A stretch of DNA of 64,000 nt, from NCBI RefSeq assembly GCF_009827295.1, contig NZ_WTYD01000001.1, positions 1,612,001-1,676,000 of the forward strand, given 5' to 3'. The notes under the pieces were generated by a model. That model saw nothing but the letters and a program-made list of their open reading frames with translations. It did no database searches and was not told where the DNA came from. Below, piece after piece: positions 43,836 through 54,255 of this stretch. Every line of letters starts with the position of its first letter. The stretch's first letter is position 1. Source of the DNA: Qipengyuania pelagi (GTDB lineage: Bacteria; Pseudomonadota; Alphaproteobacteria; Sphingomonadales; Sphingomonadaceae). A program made the translations under genes and the position numbers.

Positions 43836-45100
43836 GGATAGATTTCCCGCCGGATCGCATCGCTCTGTTTCTTCGGCGCGCGGCGCTCGTTCCAGCCGAT
43901 CACGTCGACCAGCCCGCGCGTCTCGCGCTTGAGGAAGGGGTTTCGCCGCGTGATCGCGAGCAGCAGCCCGACTTCGAGGCACAGGGCGATCGTGGACGAG
44001 CCGCCATAGCTAATGAGCGGCAGGGTCATCCCCTTCGACGGGAACAGCTGCAAATTCACGAGGATGTTGATAAAGGCCTGGCCCGCGAACAGCGTGATGA
44101 GGCCCGCCCCGGCCAGCAGGGCAAACAGATCATCCTCGTCGATCAGCTTCATCAGAACGCGCGCCACGATGGCGAGATAAACGATCACGACGAGAGCGCA
44201 AACGATGAGGCCGAATTCTTCCCCGATGACCGAGAATATGTAGTCGGTATGCGCTTCGGGCAGGTTCATCTTTCGAAGGCCCAGCCCGTATCCGCTGCCC
44301 GTCCAGCCGCCCGCGAGCAGGGTGCGCTCGGCGAGATCGACCTGGTCGAAGGCGGTGCCGCCGCCCATGAAACTGTCGATGCGGTGGCGGGCATTGTCGT
44401 AGAGGAAATAGGTCGCGACCATCGCCGCCCCGCCGATCCCGACCAGAGCGCCCATCCGCTGCACCGGCACGCCTGCCAGCAGGACGAGCACGAACCACGC
44501 GCCGAAAAACAGGATCGTGTCGCCGAGATTGGGCTGCATCATCAAAAGCGCGGCGACGAGGGCGAGCGCCGCTGCCGACAGGGCGATCACCGGAAGATTC
44601 GGATCGCGCATCTTCCAGGACAGGATCCAGGCGATCGCGATCGCGAAGGCAGGCTTCAGGAATTCGGACGGCTGGAAGCGCATTCCGAAATCGAGCCAGC
44701 GCCGCGCCCCGTTGACCTCCGCACCGACGATCGGAACGAGGAAGAGGGCGCCGAGCATAGCGGCGGCGAGCAGGAGACCGCCGCGCCGCGCGTTTTCGCG
44801 GCTGACCATGCTGATGGCGATCATCACGCCGATCCCGATCGCCTGCCAGGCAAGGTGGCGGTAGAAGAAATAGAGCGGGTCGAGCGTTTCGGTCGCGGTC
44901 GAGAGTCGATCCGCGCTGGCGGGCGAGGCGGCGGCGACTGCGACGGTGCCGAACGCCATCAGCGCGAGGATCAGGCCGAGCAGCACCCGGTCGATCTCAC
45001 GCCACCAGATCGTCAACTCTGTCCAGCGCGAGAGCTTCTGGCCGGGCCGACGCATTCCGGGTCGGGCGGCGCCGGGCACATAGGGACGCTGCATGTTCAC
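43832..45100 (-). CDS. ftsW: Septal peptidoglycan polymerase FtsW
   Basis: 422 aa SEDS protein with about ten membrane helices. Motifs: NGARRWLDFGMRFQPSEFLKP, QPNLGDTILFF, GGWTGSGYGLG, AHTDYIFSVIGEEFG and the signature PLISYGGSSTIALCLEVGLL. The basic N terminus (residues 1-25) is cytosolic. Start taken as GTG 45100 in a GTGA overlap with murD; ATG 45094 is two codons in. Confidence 0.95.
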   Translation of the reverse strand: MNMQRPYVPGAARPGMRRPGQKLSRWTELTIWWREIDRVLLGLILALMAFGTVAVAAASPASADRLSTATETLDPLYFFYRHLAWQAIGIGVMIAISMVSRENARRGGLLLAAAMLGALFLVPIVGAEVNGARRWLDFGMRFQPSEFLKPAFAIAIAWILSWKMRDPNLPVIALSAAALALVAALLMMQPNLGDTILFFGAWFVLVLLAGVPVQRMGALVGIGGAAMVATYFLYDNARHRIDSFMGGGTAFDQVDLAERTLLAGGWTGSGYGLGLRKMNLPEAHTDYIFSVIGEEFGLIVCALVVIVYLAIVARVLMKLIDEDDLFALLAGAGLITLFAGQAFINILVNLQLFPSKGMTLPLISYGGSSTIALCLEVGLLLAITRRNPFLKRETRGLVDVIGWNERRAPKKQSDAIRREIYP

Positions 45101-46380
45101 GCGCCAAGCTCGCCGACAGCCGTGCGGAACGCCTCGCCGCGCTGCTCGAAATCGCGGAACTGGTCGAAGCTGGCACAGGCGGGGGAGAGCAGGACGGTGT
45201 CGCCTGCCTGCGCCGCAGCCGCAGCATCGCGCACTGCCCGCTCGAGCGTTTCGCTGCGCGTCACCGGCACGCGGCCCTCAAGCAGCTCGGCGAAGGCAGG
45301 CCCGGCCTTGCCGATGGTGTAAGCGGCCTTCACGTGCGGCAATTCGGCCTCGCACTCGCCCAATCCCGGTTCCTTGGCGAGCCCGCCGACGATCCAGTGG
45401 ATGTTCTCGAACGCCGCCAGCGCAGGTGCGGAGGCGGCGGTGTTGGTGCCCTTGCTGTCGTTGACGTAGGCGACGCCGTCAATTTCGGCGACGTGCTCCA
45501 TGCGGTGGGGCAGGCCGGGGTAGCTAACTAAAGCTTGGTCAATTTGATCTTTCGTCAGGCCAAGGTCGCTGCATACCGCCCATGCCGCTGCTGCATTCTG
45601 GAGATTATGAGGTCCACGAAGTACAGGCCAATCAGTCGCATCGCCTAACTCGATGTCATCAATAAATAGAATGAGTGGGTCTTCTGCGTTTTGGAGCACA
45701 TCTTCGTCGGCTTCGGCGCGATAATCCACGACAGCGAGACGATGGGGCGATTGCATCTCGAACAGTCGCGCCTTGCTCGCCGCGTAAGCCTCGAAACTCT
45801 CATACCGATCCAGATGATCCGGCGTGATGTTCAAAAGCACCGCCACGTCGCAATCGAGCGAATAGGTCAGGTCGATCTGGTAGCTCGACAGCTCCAGCAC
45901 ATAGACCCCGCCTTCGGGCAAAGGCTCCTGCTCCAGGATCGGCAGGCCGATATTGCCGCCCATCGTGGTGGGGACGCCCGCGGTCTTCAGGATATGGTGG
46001 ACCAATGCGGTCGTGGTGCTTTTCCCGTTGGTGCCGGTGATGCCGACGACCTTGTGCGGCGGGAGAGCCCCCCGCGCCTGCGCGAACAGTTCGATGTCTC
46101 CGATCACCGGAACCCCGAAACTGTCGGCATGGGGCTTGATCGGGTGGGTGTTGAGCGGGACGCCGGGGCTGACCACCACGCCGTCATATCCGGTCAGGTC
46201 CGCCTCCAGCGGGTCGGCGAGCGCGGCGCGGCCCGCGAACGGCTCGCGCGCCTCGGCGCGATCGTCCCAGGCCAGCACTTCGGCCCCGCTCGCCAGCAGC
46301 GCTTCGACCGTGGCCTTTCCCGAGCGGGCGAGGCCGAGCACGGCATAGCGCCTGCCCTTCCAGGCCGGATTCAGGATCAC
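45097..46380 (-). CDS. murD: UDP-N-acetylmuramoyl-L-alanine--D-glutamate ligase
   Basis: Adds D-Glu. 427 aa. Motifs: [21 protein letters not shown] loop [40 protein letters not shown] (split here for length), [29 protein letters not shown] and [15 protein letters not shown] 46380 shares GTGA with mraY. Bases 45541-45720 are about 52% GC, against 70% at 45421-45480 and 65% at 45901-45960, with codons rare elsewhere (TTA, CTA, ATT, GTA); the protein reads through intact. Confidence 0.95.
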   Translation of the reverse strand: MILNPAWKGRRYAVLGLARSGKATVEALLASGAEVLAWDDRAEAREPFAGRAALADPLEADLTGYDGVVVSPGVPLNTHPIKPHADSFGVPVIGDIELFAQARGALPPHKVVGITGTNGKSTTTALVHHILKTAGVPTTMGGNIGLPILEQEPLPEGGVYVLELSSYQIDLTYSLDCDVAVLLNITPDHLDRYESFEAYAASKARLFEMQSPHRLAVVDYRAEADEDVLQNAEDPLILFIDDIELGDATDWPVLRGPHNLQNAAAAWAVCSDLGLTKDQIDQALVSYPGLPHRMEHVAEIDGVAYVNDSKGTNTAASAPALAAFENIHWIVGGLAKEPGLGECEAELPHVKAAYTIGKAGPAFAELLEGRVPVTRSETLERAVRDAAAAAQAGDTVLLSPACASFDQFRDFEQRGEAFRTAVGELGA

Positions 46381-47447
46381 CGCAGCTTCAACGTCGCCAG
46401 ACCGAGGATCGCAAGCACGATCGCGACGATCCAGAAGCGGATCACGACCTTGCTCTCGCTCCAGCCCAATTGTTCGAAATGGTGGTGGATCGGCGCCATG
46501 CGGAAGACGCGCCTGCCCGTCCGCTTGAACCAGAACACCTGGATGATGACCGACAGAGCCTCGAACACGAACAAACCGCCGACGACCGCCAGCACGACCT
46601 CGTGATGCGTCGCCACCGCGATCGCTCCCAAGGCCCCGCCCAAGGCCAGCGATCCGGTATCGCCCATGAAGACCGCGGCAGGCGGCGCATTGAACCACAG
46701 GAAGGCAAGGCCCGCGCCCATGATCGCGGCGCAGAAAATCGCCAACTCGCCCGCGCCGGGAACATGCGGAATGCCGAGATAGCTCGAATAGTCGACGCGC
46801 CCCACGAGGTAGGCGATGAGCGCGAAGGTGCCCGCCGCAATGATCACCGGCATGGTGGCGAGACCGTCCAGCCCGTCGGTCAGATTGACGGCATTGCCCG
46901 CGCCCACGATCACGAAGGCGGCGAAGACGTAATAGAACCAGCCCAGTTCGATGCCGAGATTGTTGAAGAACGGGACGTAGAGGAAGGTGTTGATCTGGCC
47001 GACCACGATCCAGCTGGCGATGCCCGCCACCGCGAATTCGAGTGCGAGGCGCGTCTTGCCCGACACGCCCTTATGGCTCTTCTTCGTGACCTTGTCGTAA
47101 TCGTCCATGAAACCGATCAGGCCGAACCCGGCGGTCACGGCGAGGCAGGCCCAGATGAAGGGATTGCTGAGGTCCATCCACAACAGGAGCGAGATCGACA
47201 TGGCGACGAGGATCATCAGCCCGCCCATCGTCGGCGTACCGCGCTTGGCGAGGTGGGTTTGCGGGCCGTCCTCGCGGATCGGCTGGCCCTTGCCCTGGCG
47301 AACCCGCAGCATGGCGATCATGCGCGGCCCGATGACGAGCCCGATCAGCAGCGCGGTCAACAGGACGCCGCCCGCCCGCGCCGTTTGATAGCGGACGAGA
47401 TTGAGCAGTCCTTCGAACTGGAGCCATTCTGCGAGGAGATAGAGCAT
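46377..47447 (-). CDS. mraY: Phospho-N-acetylmuramoyl-pentapeptide transferase
   Basis: Forms lipid I from UDP-MurNAc-pentapeptide and undecaprenyl phosphate. 356 aa, ten membrane helices. Motifs: [59 protein letters not shown] and [20 protein letters not shown]. Six bases after murF, the only gap in this stretch of the cluster. Confidence 0.97.
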   Translation of the reverse strand: MLYLLAEWLQFEGLLNLVRYQTARAGGVLLTALLIGLVIGPRMIAMLRVRQGKGQPIREDGPQTHLAKRGTPTMGGLMILVAMSISLLLWMDLSNPFIWACLAVTAGFGLIGFMDDYDKVTKKSHKGVSGKTRLALEFAVAGIASWIVVGQINTFLYVPFFNNLGIELGWFYYVFAAFVIVGAGNAVNLTDGLDGLATMPVIIAAGTFALIAYLVGRVDYSSYLGIPHVPGAGELAIFCAAIMGAGLAFLWFNAPPAAVFMGDTGSLALGGALGAIAVATHHEVVLAVVGGLFVFEALSVIIQVFWFKRTGRRVFRMAPIHHHFEQLGWSESKVVIRFWIVAIVLAILGLATLKLR

Positions 47448-47453
47448 GCGCGG

Positions 47454-48923
47454 TCAGCCGTCCCGGCGTGTGAAATGATCCACCAGCTGGCCGAGGCCGA
47501 CCGAGTTCGAGCCCTTCACCAGCACCGCGTCACCCGCGACAACGCCGTATTCCAACAGCGCGCCGATGGCTTCCGCGGCATTCTCGCAATGCGTGAAAGA
47601 CCCGGCAAAGCCAAGCGGCTGTCCCGGCGCTTTCCCCAATTCACGGGCCAGCACGCGCATTTCCTCGCCCACCAAGACCGCGTGATCGACATTCGCGCTC
47701 GCCAGCGGCTCTGAAAGCTGGGCGTGGAACGCCGCGCCGAAATCGCCCAATTCCTTCATGCTGCCGAGAACGGCGATGCGGCGCCCGGCGGGCGTATTGC
47801 CCAATTGCGCGAGCGTGGCGCGCATACTGGCGGGATTGGCGTTGTAGCTTTCGTCGATCAGCAGCGCCTTGCCGCCCGGCGCAGCGATCTGGTGGCGCGC
47901 CCCGCGCCCCTTCAACCCGCCCATTTCGGCAAGCGCCAGACCGGCGGCGGCCATGTCGCCCCCGGCGGCGCGCACGGCGGCCATGACGCACAGCGCATTG
48001 GTGATCCAGTGCTCGCCCGGCTCCGCCACAGTGAAGCACATGCGGCCTTCGGGATATTCGCAAGTGACCAGCGATCCGCCATTTGCGCTGGGGATCGCAT
48101 CGAGCAACCTGAGAGTTGCGTCACGCGCGCGCCCGAAGCTGACGACCTTCGCGCCGAGCTTGTCCGCGTGAGCCTTGAGCCTTGCGAAATGCGGGCTGTC
48201 CGCCGGGATCACCGCAGTGCCGCCTTTGACCAGGCCGCCGAAGATTTCCGCCTTGGCGTCCGCGATCGCCTCTTCGCTGCCGAGGTTCTCTATATGCGCG
48301 GGGGCGATGGTGGTGACGACCGCGACATGGGGGCGGACGTGATCGGTTAGCTCGGCGATCTCGCCCGCATGGTTCATCCCCATCTCGAACACGCCGAAGC
48401 GGCTGCGCGCGGGCATCCGGGCAAGGGACAGCGGAACGCCCACATGGTTGTTGTAGCTGCGGATCGAGCGATGCGCCTGCCCCCGGCTGGAGCGTTCGAG
48501 CGCGGCGAAGATCGCTTCCTTGACGCCCGTCTTGCCGACCGAGCCGGTGACGCCGACGACCTTGGCAAAGGTCCGCTCGCGCGCGGCGGCGGCGAGCGCG
48601 TGAAGCGCAGCAGTCGTATCTTCGACCAGCACATGGGGATAATCCACCGGACGATCGACCAGCGCGGCGGTGGCGCCATTGGCGAACGCCTTGTCGAGGA
48701 AGCGATGGCCGTCCATCGCCTCGCCCTGCAAGGCCACGAACAGGTCGCCATTGCGGATATCACGGCTGTCGGTGTCGATGCCCGAGACCTGAAAATCGCC
48801 GCTCGCTTTGCCAGTCGTGATTGCGGCGATCGTGGCCGCGTCCCACAGGGCCATGGGCAGCCGGTCGGCGGGGAGGATGGGCCAGCGCTTGAGAGCGGGA
48901 TGGCGGATCAGGGCAGCGCTCAT
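47454..48923 (-). CDS. murF: UDP-N-acetylmuramoyl-tripeptide--D-alanyl-D-alanine ligase
   Basis: Adds D-Ala-D-Ala to complete the precursor. 489 aa. Motifs: ATP loop VVGVTGSVGKTGVKE, SYNNHVGVPLSLARM, FEMGMNHAGEIAELT, IDESYNANPASMRA and VLGSMKELGDFG. Start ATG 48923 lies in an ATGA overlap with murE and follows GGAG at good spacing; most homologues begin near ATG 48854 (MALWDAATIAA), so 23 extra residues are uncertain. Confidence 0.95.
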   Translation of the reverse strand: MSAALIRHPALKRWPILPADRLPMALWDAATIAAITTGKASGDFQVSGIDTDSRDIRNGDLFVALQGEAMDGHRFLDKAFANGATAALVDRPVDYPHVLVEDTTAALHALAAAARERTFAKVVGVTGSVGKTGVKEAIFAALERSSRGQAHRSIRSYNNHVGVPLSLARMPARSRFGVFEMGMNHAGEIAELTDHVRPHVAVVTTIAPAHIENLGSEEAIADAKAEIFGGLVKGGTAVIPADSPHFARLKAHADKLGAKVVSFGRARDATLRLLDAIPSANGGSLVTCEYPEGRMCFTVAEPGEHWITNALCVMAAVRAAGGDMAAAGLALAEMGGLKGRGARHQIAAPGGKALLIDESYNANPASMRATLAQLGNTPAGRRIAVLGSMKELGDFGAAFHAQLSEPLASANVDHAVLVGEEMRVLARELGKAPGQPLGFAGSFTHCENAAEAIGALLEYGVVAGDAVLVKGSNSVGLGQLVDHFTRRDG

Positions 48924-50413
48924 TTCATGGTCTCCGCGTGTGCTGCGGCGCATTCGCGCGCGACTTCGACGTCGTCGAAGGGGTGGACCTTCATATTCTC
49001 TCCCGAACCGATGATCTGTCCCTGTTCGTGCCCCTTGCCGGCGACGAGGACGATGTCCCCCTCGCCCGCTTCGGCGATGGCGCGCGCGATCGCATCGCGC
49101 CGCCCGCCGATTTCCAATGCCTCTCCGCTGACGCCCTGCATCACCGCCGCGCGGATCGCGCTCGGCTCTTCGCCGCGGGGATTGTCGTCGGTAACGATGA
49201 CGAGGTCCGACCCTTGCGAGGCCGCTTCGCCCATCGGCGCGCGCTTGCCGTGATCGCGGTCGCCGCCAGCGCCGAACACGGTGATGAGACGCGCCCCATC
49301 CTTGGCCGCAACATGCGGGCGCAAAGCCGCGATGGCAGCGGTCAGCGCATCCGGCGTGTGGGCGTAATCGACATAGACCGGCGCGCCGCTCGGCGCGATG
49401 ACCGCGCGTTCGAGGCGTCCGCGCACAGGCTGGAGTCGTGCGACCGCGTCCCAGACCCGGCCCGCATCGATCCCGCTCGCCAGCGCCAGCCCGGCGGAGA
49501 CGAGGGCGTTCGAGACCTGATAGGCTCCGATCAGCGGAAGGCGGAAAGTGCGAGTCTGTCCGTCATGTTCAACAGTCAGGTCCTGACCCAACGCCGTCGC
49601 CTCGCGCGAGACGAGGCGGATGCCCTCGCCCTTTTCGCCCACGGTGAACGGAGTCAGCCCGCGTTTTTCGGCGTGTTCGATGGCGCGCGCGGTCCATTCG
49701 CCGCTGTCGCTTCCGCGCCAGATCACTGCCGTCGCGCCATCACTCGCGACCTCGTCGAACAGCCGCATCTTGGCGAGGAAATACTCCTCCATATCGGCAT
49801 GGTAATCGAGGTGATCGCGGCTGAAATTGGTGAAGGCGACGGCTTCGACGGGCACGCCCTCATTGCGGAACTGGGAGAGGCCGTGGCTCGATGCCTCATA
49901 CGCGACATGCGTCACGCCCTCGCGCGCCAGCCCGCTGAGATTCGACAGGAAGGTCACGATGTCGGGCGTGGTCAGCCCGGTCGACACGCTGCCATCGGGG
50001 GTCGTCACGCCGAGCGTCCCGATGCTCGCCGCGCGCTCGCCCGCCATGCGCCAGATCTGGCGGGTCATCTCGACCGTCGAGGTCTTCCCGTTCGTCCCCG
50101 TCACCGCGACGATATGCGCCGGGACGGGGGTGAAGAAGCGCGCCGCAAGCTGCGCGAAGGTGCGGCGCGGTTCGGGATCGGCGATATGGACCGCGCCCTC
50201 GACCTTCGCTTCGGGCCGGGCGATCACCGCCACCGCTCCCGCCTCGATCGCGGCGGCAATGAAATCCTCTCCATTCACGCGCGCGCCCTGAAACGCGCCG
50301 AAAACGGTGCCGGGCGCGACCTTGCGGTTGTCGATGGCGAAGCCGGTCACCTCGGCCTCGCCATTGGCCGGACAGGCGAGACCCGCCTCCGCGCAGAGCT
50401 TCGCCAGCTTCAC
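48920..50413 (-). CDS. murE: UDP-N-acetylmuramoyl-tripeptide synthetase (meso-DAP type)
   Basis: Adds meso-diaminopimelate. 497 aa. Motifs: VAVTGTNGKTSTVEMTRQIW, TTPDIVTFLSNLSGL, YEASSHGLSQFR, FTNFSRDHLDYHADMEEYF, and DNPRGEEP, in which the Arg of DNPR selects meso-DAP. lysA in this window uses the same substrate. The start is GTG 50413, sharing GTGA with the ftsI stop. Confidence 0.96.
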   Translation of the reverse strand: MKLAKLCAEAGLACPANGEAEVTGFAIDNRKVAPGTVFGAFQGARVNGEDFIAAAIEAGAVAVIARPEAKVEGAVHIADPEPRRTFAQLAARFFTPVPAHIVAVTGTNGKTSTVEMTRQIWRMAGERAASIGTLGVTTPDGSVSTGLTTPDIVTFLSNLSGLAREGVTHVAYEASSHGLSQFRNEGVPVEAVAFTNFSRDHLDYHADMEEYFLAKMRLFDEVASDGATAVIWRGSDSGEWTARAIEHAEKRGLTPFTVGEKGEGIRLVSREATALGQDLTVEHDGQTRTFRLPLIGAYQVSNALVSAGLALASGIDAGRVWDAVARLQPVRGRLERAVIAPSGAPVYVDYAHTPDALTAAIAALRPHVAAKDGARLITVFGAGGDRDHGKRAPMGEAASQGSDLVIVTDDNPRGEEPSAIRAAVMQGVSGEALEIGGRRDAIARAIAEAGEGDIVLVAGKGHEQGQIIGSGENMKVHPFDDVEVARECAAAHAETMK

Positions 50414-52161
50414 CGGTTCGCCTCGGGGATCAAAGGCTTGATGTCGGAAATGTCGATGTCGCGCGTGTTGTCGGGCCGCACGCCGAGCATCGGGCCGATG
50501 CGCGGCACAAGGCGGCCGACGATCGGCGCGGCGTTCCAGGCGGCGGTGCGCTGGAAGCTGGAGGCGAGCGTGCCCTGCGGCTCGTCCAGCATGGCGATCA
50601 CGACATAGCGCGGGCGATCCATCGGGAAAGCGGCGGCGAAAGTCGAAACCAGCGTCGAACGGCGATAACCGCCCGCGCCCGGCTTTTCGGCGGAGCCCGT
50701 CTTGCCGCCCACGCGGAAGCCCGGCGCGTCGGCGTTCTTGCCCGTCCCGTAAATGGTGGTTGCGCGCAGGATCTGGTTCATCCGCGCCGAGGTCGAGGCC
50801 TTGAACACGCGGCGGCCTTCGGGCGCTTCGCCGGGCTTCAGCTTGTGCAGCGTCGCAGGGCGCCACACACCGCCATTGACCATCGTCGCATAGGCGCTGG
50901 CGAGGTGCAGCGGCGTGACCGCGATGCCGTGGCCGAAGCTGACCGTCATGCTCCTGAGGCGCGGCCATTTGTCGCCCGGCCAGATCGGGAAGCCCTTGGC
51001 GGGCAGCTCGATATGCGGGCGCTCTGCCATACCCATGTCCATCATGTACTGGCGCAGCTTTTCCGGGCCGAGCTTGTCGGCGATGCGCGCGGTGACGGTG
51101 TTGGACGAATGGATCAGTGTGCTCGGCACGTTGAGGCTCGCGCCGAGATAATGGCTGTCCTTGATCGCGAAGCGCCCGACCTTGACCGGCGAGGCGTCCC
51201 AATGGGCGCCCAGATCGCGCACCACGCCCGCATCGATCGCAGCGGCGACCGAGAGCGGCTTGAAGGTCGAGCCGAGTTCGTAGACCTGATTGGTCACGCG
51301 GTTGAACATCAGCGATGCGCCGCGCTCGTCGATCTTGTTGGGGTCGAATTCGGGCAGCGAAGCCAGCGCCATCACCTCGCCCGTGTCGACGTCCAGCACG
51401 ATGCCCGCGCCGCCCTTGGCATCGACCAGTTTCATGCCCCGGCGCAATTCGTCCTCGAGCGCGCCCTGCACCCGCATGTCGATCGACAGCGCAACCGGGA
51501 TACCACGGCTGGCCGGATCGCTCAGCTGCTCGTCGAGCACCTGCTCCATCCCGACGCGCCCATGCCCGTCCGCCGCGACGTAGCCGAGAATATGCGCCGC
51601 CATCGAACCTTGCGGATAATGCCGGTCGTTCTCCTGTGGCATTTCCAGCGCGAGTTCGCCGATATCCTGCACGCGGTTGGCTTCTTCGGGCAGCACCCGG
51701 CGGCGCAGATACCCCGCCTTGCCCGAAGCGAGCTGTTCCGCGACACGCGTCTCGTCGAGATCGGGGAAGATCGCCTTGAGTTCTGCGGCCACCGTCTGCG
51801 GGCTGCGCACCAGCGGCGATCCATCCTCGCCCAGCGCTTCGGGATTGAACCAGAGCGCATAGGCCGGGAAGGCGCGCGCCAGCGGGACGCCGTTGCGATC
51901 AACGATTTCGCCGCGATCGGGCAGCAGCGCGTCTTCCAAAGAGGTCGCAGCCACCGCACGATCCGATCCACCGAGAAAGGCGATCCGCACCAGCGCCATC
52001 ATCGCCACGAACACGAAGGCGAGTACGATCCACAGGACGCGCAATTTGGCCTGCGCGAGCGAGTTCTGGCGGATGCCCGCCAGTTGCACGCGCGCCTGCG
52101 GCATGGCGGCGCCGAAACTGGCAGCGGCGCTCGACCGGGTGATGGGGGAATAGGCGTTCAC
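50410..52161 (-). CDS. ftsI: Septal peptidoglycan transpeptidase FtsI (PBP3)
   Basis: 583 aa class B PBP. Membrane helix near 44-62 (VLWIVLAFVFVAMMALV), dimerisation domain from DRGEIVDRNGVPLA, and transpeptidase motifs S-x-x-K in ELGSTFKPLSV, SSN in IHSSNTVTARI and KTG in VGGKTGSAEK. Crosslinks septal murein with FtsW. Overlaps ftsL by four bases. Confidence 0.96.
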   Translation of the reverse strand: MNAYSPITRSSAAASFGAAMPQARVQLAGIRQNSLAQAKLRVLWIVLAFVFVAMMALVRIAFLGGSDRAVAATSLEDALLPDRGEIVDRNGVPLARAFPAYALWFNPEALGEDGSPLVRSPQTVAAELKAIFPDLDETRVAEQLASGKAGYLRRRVLPEEANRVQDIGELALEMPQENDRHYPQGSMAAHILGYVAADGHGRVGMEQVLDEQLSDPASRGIPVALSIDMRVQGALEDELRRGMKLVDAKGGAGIVLDVDTGEVMALASLPEFDPNKIDERGASLMFNRVTNQVYELGSTFKPLSVAAAIDAGVVRDLGAHWDASPVKVGRFAIKDSHYLGASLNVPSTLIHSSNTVTARIADKLGPEKLRQYMMDMGMAERPHIELPAKGFPIWPGDKWPRLRSMTVSFGHGIAVTPLHLASAYATMVNGGVWRPATLHKLKPGEAPEGRRVFKASTSARMNQILRATTIYGTGKNADAPGFRVGGKTGSAEKPGAGGYRRSTLVSTFAAAFPMDRPRYVVIAMLDEPQGTLASSFQRTAAWNAAPIVGRLVPRIGPMLGVRPDNTRDIDISDIKPLIPEANR

Positions 52162-52688
52162 TGACCGCTATCCGCCAAGGCGCTCGGCAGAGCGGGCGAG
52201 CGGGCGAGGCGCTGCGTCAGATTGCCTGCCGCCTCGTAGCCGCCGGCATTCAAGCGGCCTTCCTCGTCATCACCGGATTTTTCCTCATCATCGAGCCAGT
52301 CGGCGAACAGGCTCTCTTCGGCCTGCGGACGCGCCTTGGCGACGCGGATCGGATCGGGCGCGTCGAGCCCACGCGGCAGACCGAGCACGGCCAGCTCGCG
52401 CTCGCTTTCGAGATATTGATCGGCGCGCGGCGCGACATAGCCGAATTCGACCGCGTTCCACTGCGACAGCTGGCGCTGGCTGGCGCGGGTCTGGAATTCG
52501 ACTTCCAGCATGAGGGTCTGGCGTTCGAGCGCGATGATCTGGCGTTCGGCCAGACGCACCTCGCTCTTCACCGCATTCACCTTGAAGGTCAGCGCGAGGA
52601 AGGCGGCGAGACACAGGCTCAGCGCCAGCATCCATCCGATCTGGCGGATGCGGCTGCCATGCGGGAGAGAAGGCGGGGCGCTGGCCAT
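52158..52688 (-). CDS. ftsL: FtsL-like divisome protein
   Basis: 176 aa bitopic protein at the ftsL position. Membrane helix 18-37 (IGWMLALSLCLAAFLALTF) then a leucine-zipper-like coiled coil (VKSEVRLAERQIIALERQ) and WNAVEFGYVAPR. The acidic 80-residue C-terminal tail is longer than in E. coli FtsL. Sequence identity in this family is low; the call is mainly from context. ATG shares one base with the rsmH stop. Confidence 0.82.
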   Translation of the reverse strand: MASAPPSLPHGSRIRQIGWMLALSLCLAAFLALTFKVNAVKSEVRLAERQIIALERQTLMLEVEFQTRASQRQLSQWNAVEFGYVAPRADQYLESERELAVLGLPRGLDAPDPIRVAKARPQAEESLFADWLDDEEKSGDDEEGRLNAGGYEAAGNLTQRLARSPALPSALADSGQ

Positions 52689-53617
52689 CAGGCGGCCTCC
52701 CTCACGGGCGCGGCGCTGCGGAGGGCGTGCCGCAGGACCGAGGAGCGCGCGCGAGGGTTGCGCGCGATCTCGGCTTCGGTGGGGCGGATCGCCTTGCTGA
52801 CGCGGGTGAAGGCGGGAACGAACGCCTCGACCTGCGGCAGATGGCGCGAGGCGGGGGGCGCACTCGACGCGTCGCGCAGGAAGCGTTTGACAATGCGATC
52901 TTCGAGGCTGTGGAAGCTGACCACGGCCAGCCGCCCGCCTTCGCTCAGCAGCGTTTCCGCGGCGACGAGGCCCTGCTCCAACTCGTCCAGCTCGCCATTC
53001 ACATGGATGCGCACCGCCTGGAAGCTGCGCGTCGCCGGGTCCTTCTTGTCGTGCGGCTTGTGGCCCAAGGCCTTGCGCACGACGCGGGCGAGATCGCCGG
53101 TCGTTTCGAGCGGGCGCGCGGCCACGATGGCGCGGGCGACGCGGCGCGACTGGCGCTCCTCGCCATAGAGATACAGCACGTCGGCGATCTGATCGGCATC
53201 GGCGGTATTGAGGAAATCGGCGGCGCTTTCGCCGGTCTGGCTCATCCGCATGTCGAGCGGGCCGTCATGCGAGAAGGCGAAGCCGCGCTCCGCCTGGTCG
53301 AGCTGCATCGAGGATACGCCGATATCCATCACGACCCCGTCGACCCTCGCCACGCCTGCTTCGGCCAGCGCGCCGACCATCTGCGAGAAGCGATACGGGT
53401 GCAGCGTCAGGCGATCTGCATATTGGTCGACCATCGCGGCGCCATTGGCGATCGCATCGGGGTCGCGGTCGAAGGCGTGGACCTGCGCCCCCTTGTCGAG
53501 GATCGCGCGCGTATAGCCGCCCGCCCCGAAGGTCGCGTCGACGATCACGTCGCCCGGCTTGGGATCGAGCGCGGCGATCACCTCGTCGAGGAGGACAGGG
53601 ATATGAGGCTCGCTCAC
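52688..53617 (-). CDS. rsmH: 16S rRNA (cytosine-1402 N4)-methyltransferase
   Basis: 309 aa SAM-dependent enzyme (MraW). Motifs: [56 protein letters not shown] and [16 protein letters not shown]. Start is GTG 53617 in a GTGA overlap with mraZ. Confidence 0.96.
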   Translation of the reverse strand: MSEPHIPVLLDEVIAALDPKPGDVIVDATFGAGGYTRAILDKGAQVHAFDRDPDAIANGAAMVDQYADRLTLHPYRFSQMVGALAEAGVARVDGVVMDIGVSSMQLDQAERGFAFSHDGPLDMRMSQTGESAADFLNTADADQIADVLYLYGEERQSRRVARAIVAARPLETTGDLARVVRKALGHKPHDKKDPATRSFQAVRIHVNGELDELEQGLVAAETLLSEGGRLAVVSFHSLEDRIVKRFLRDASSAPPASRHLPQVEAFVPAFTRVSKAIRPTEAEIARNPRARSSVLRHALRSAAPVREAA

Positions 53618-54105
53618 TTGCGCTTGGCCTTCGCTTCCGCCTCGGCGACCAGCGCCTGGCAGGCGGCCTTGGCGGCGGCCCAATCGTCACCCATGCGCAT
53701 CAGTTCATCAGGGTTCCAGACGGTGAAGAACCGCCCGCCGCCCTGGAAATAGAGCCCGTCCCCGATATCGGCGAGACCGCGCAGGTAATCCGGCATGACG
53801 AACCGCCCGCTATCGTCGAAGGGAAGTTCGGCAAAGCCGTTCAACTGGCTGGACCGGGTTTCCCGATCGAAATCGCGCTGGAACTTGAACGCCATTTCTT
53901 CCTCGCGATCGAGCTGCGCTTCGAATTCGAGTTTGCGGGACAGGCCGAAACCGACGAGGCAGTTCCAGCGATCGTGCTTGGTCAGACATAGGGTGCGGGA
54001 ATCGCTGCTTTCCTTCACCGCCTTGCGAAACAGCGGCGGAAGGACATAGCGGCCCTTATCGCCCGCAGGCGAATAGGCTTGTCCGCTGTATCCCCCGAAA
54101 AGCAC
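53614..54105 (-). CDS. mraZ: Transcriptional regulator MraZ
   Basis: 163 aa with two AbrB-like SpoVT repeats: [21 protein letters not shown] and [19 protein letters not shown]. First gene of the dcw cluster; in E. coli MraZ binds repeated boxes upstream of its own gene and represses the cluster. Start is GTG 54105, nine bases after GGAG. A C-terminal Lys-rich helix ends in AKRK. Five phased GGGA boxes lie 150-195 bases upstream. Confidence 0.93.
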   Translation of the reverse strand: MLFGGYSGQAYSPAGDKGRYVLPPLFRKAVKESSDSRTLCLTKHDRWNCLVGFGLSRKLEFEAQLDREEEMAFKFQRDFDRETRSSQLNGFAELPFDDSGRFVMPDYLRGLADIGDGLYFQGGGRFFTVWNPDELMRMGDDWAAAKAACQALVAEAEAKAKRK

Positions 54106-54255
54106 CCGCTCCGGCCCCCGTCACACGCAAAAAATCCAGCTCCTGCATCAGACGCACCTCACCCGCCGCCGAAAGCACCCACAAGCTCGCAGCGTGCCCC
54201 GCATCATGGACGCGGAACGGAGTCGGTCTGTCCGATGTGTGAAAAGGAATACAGC

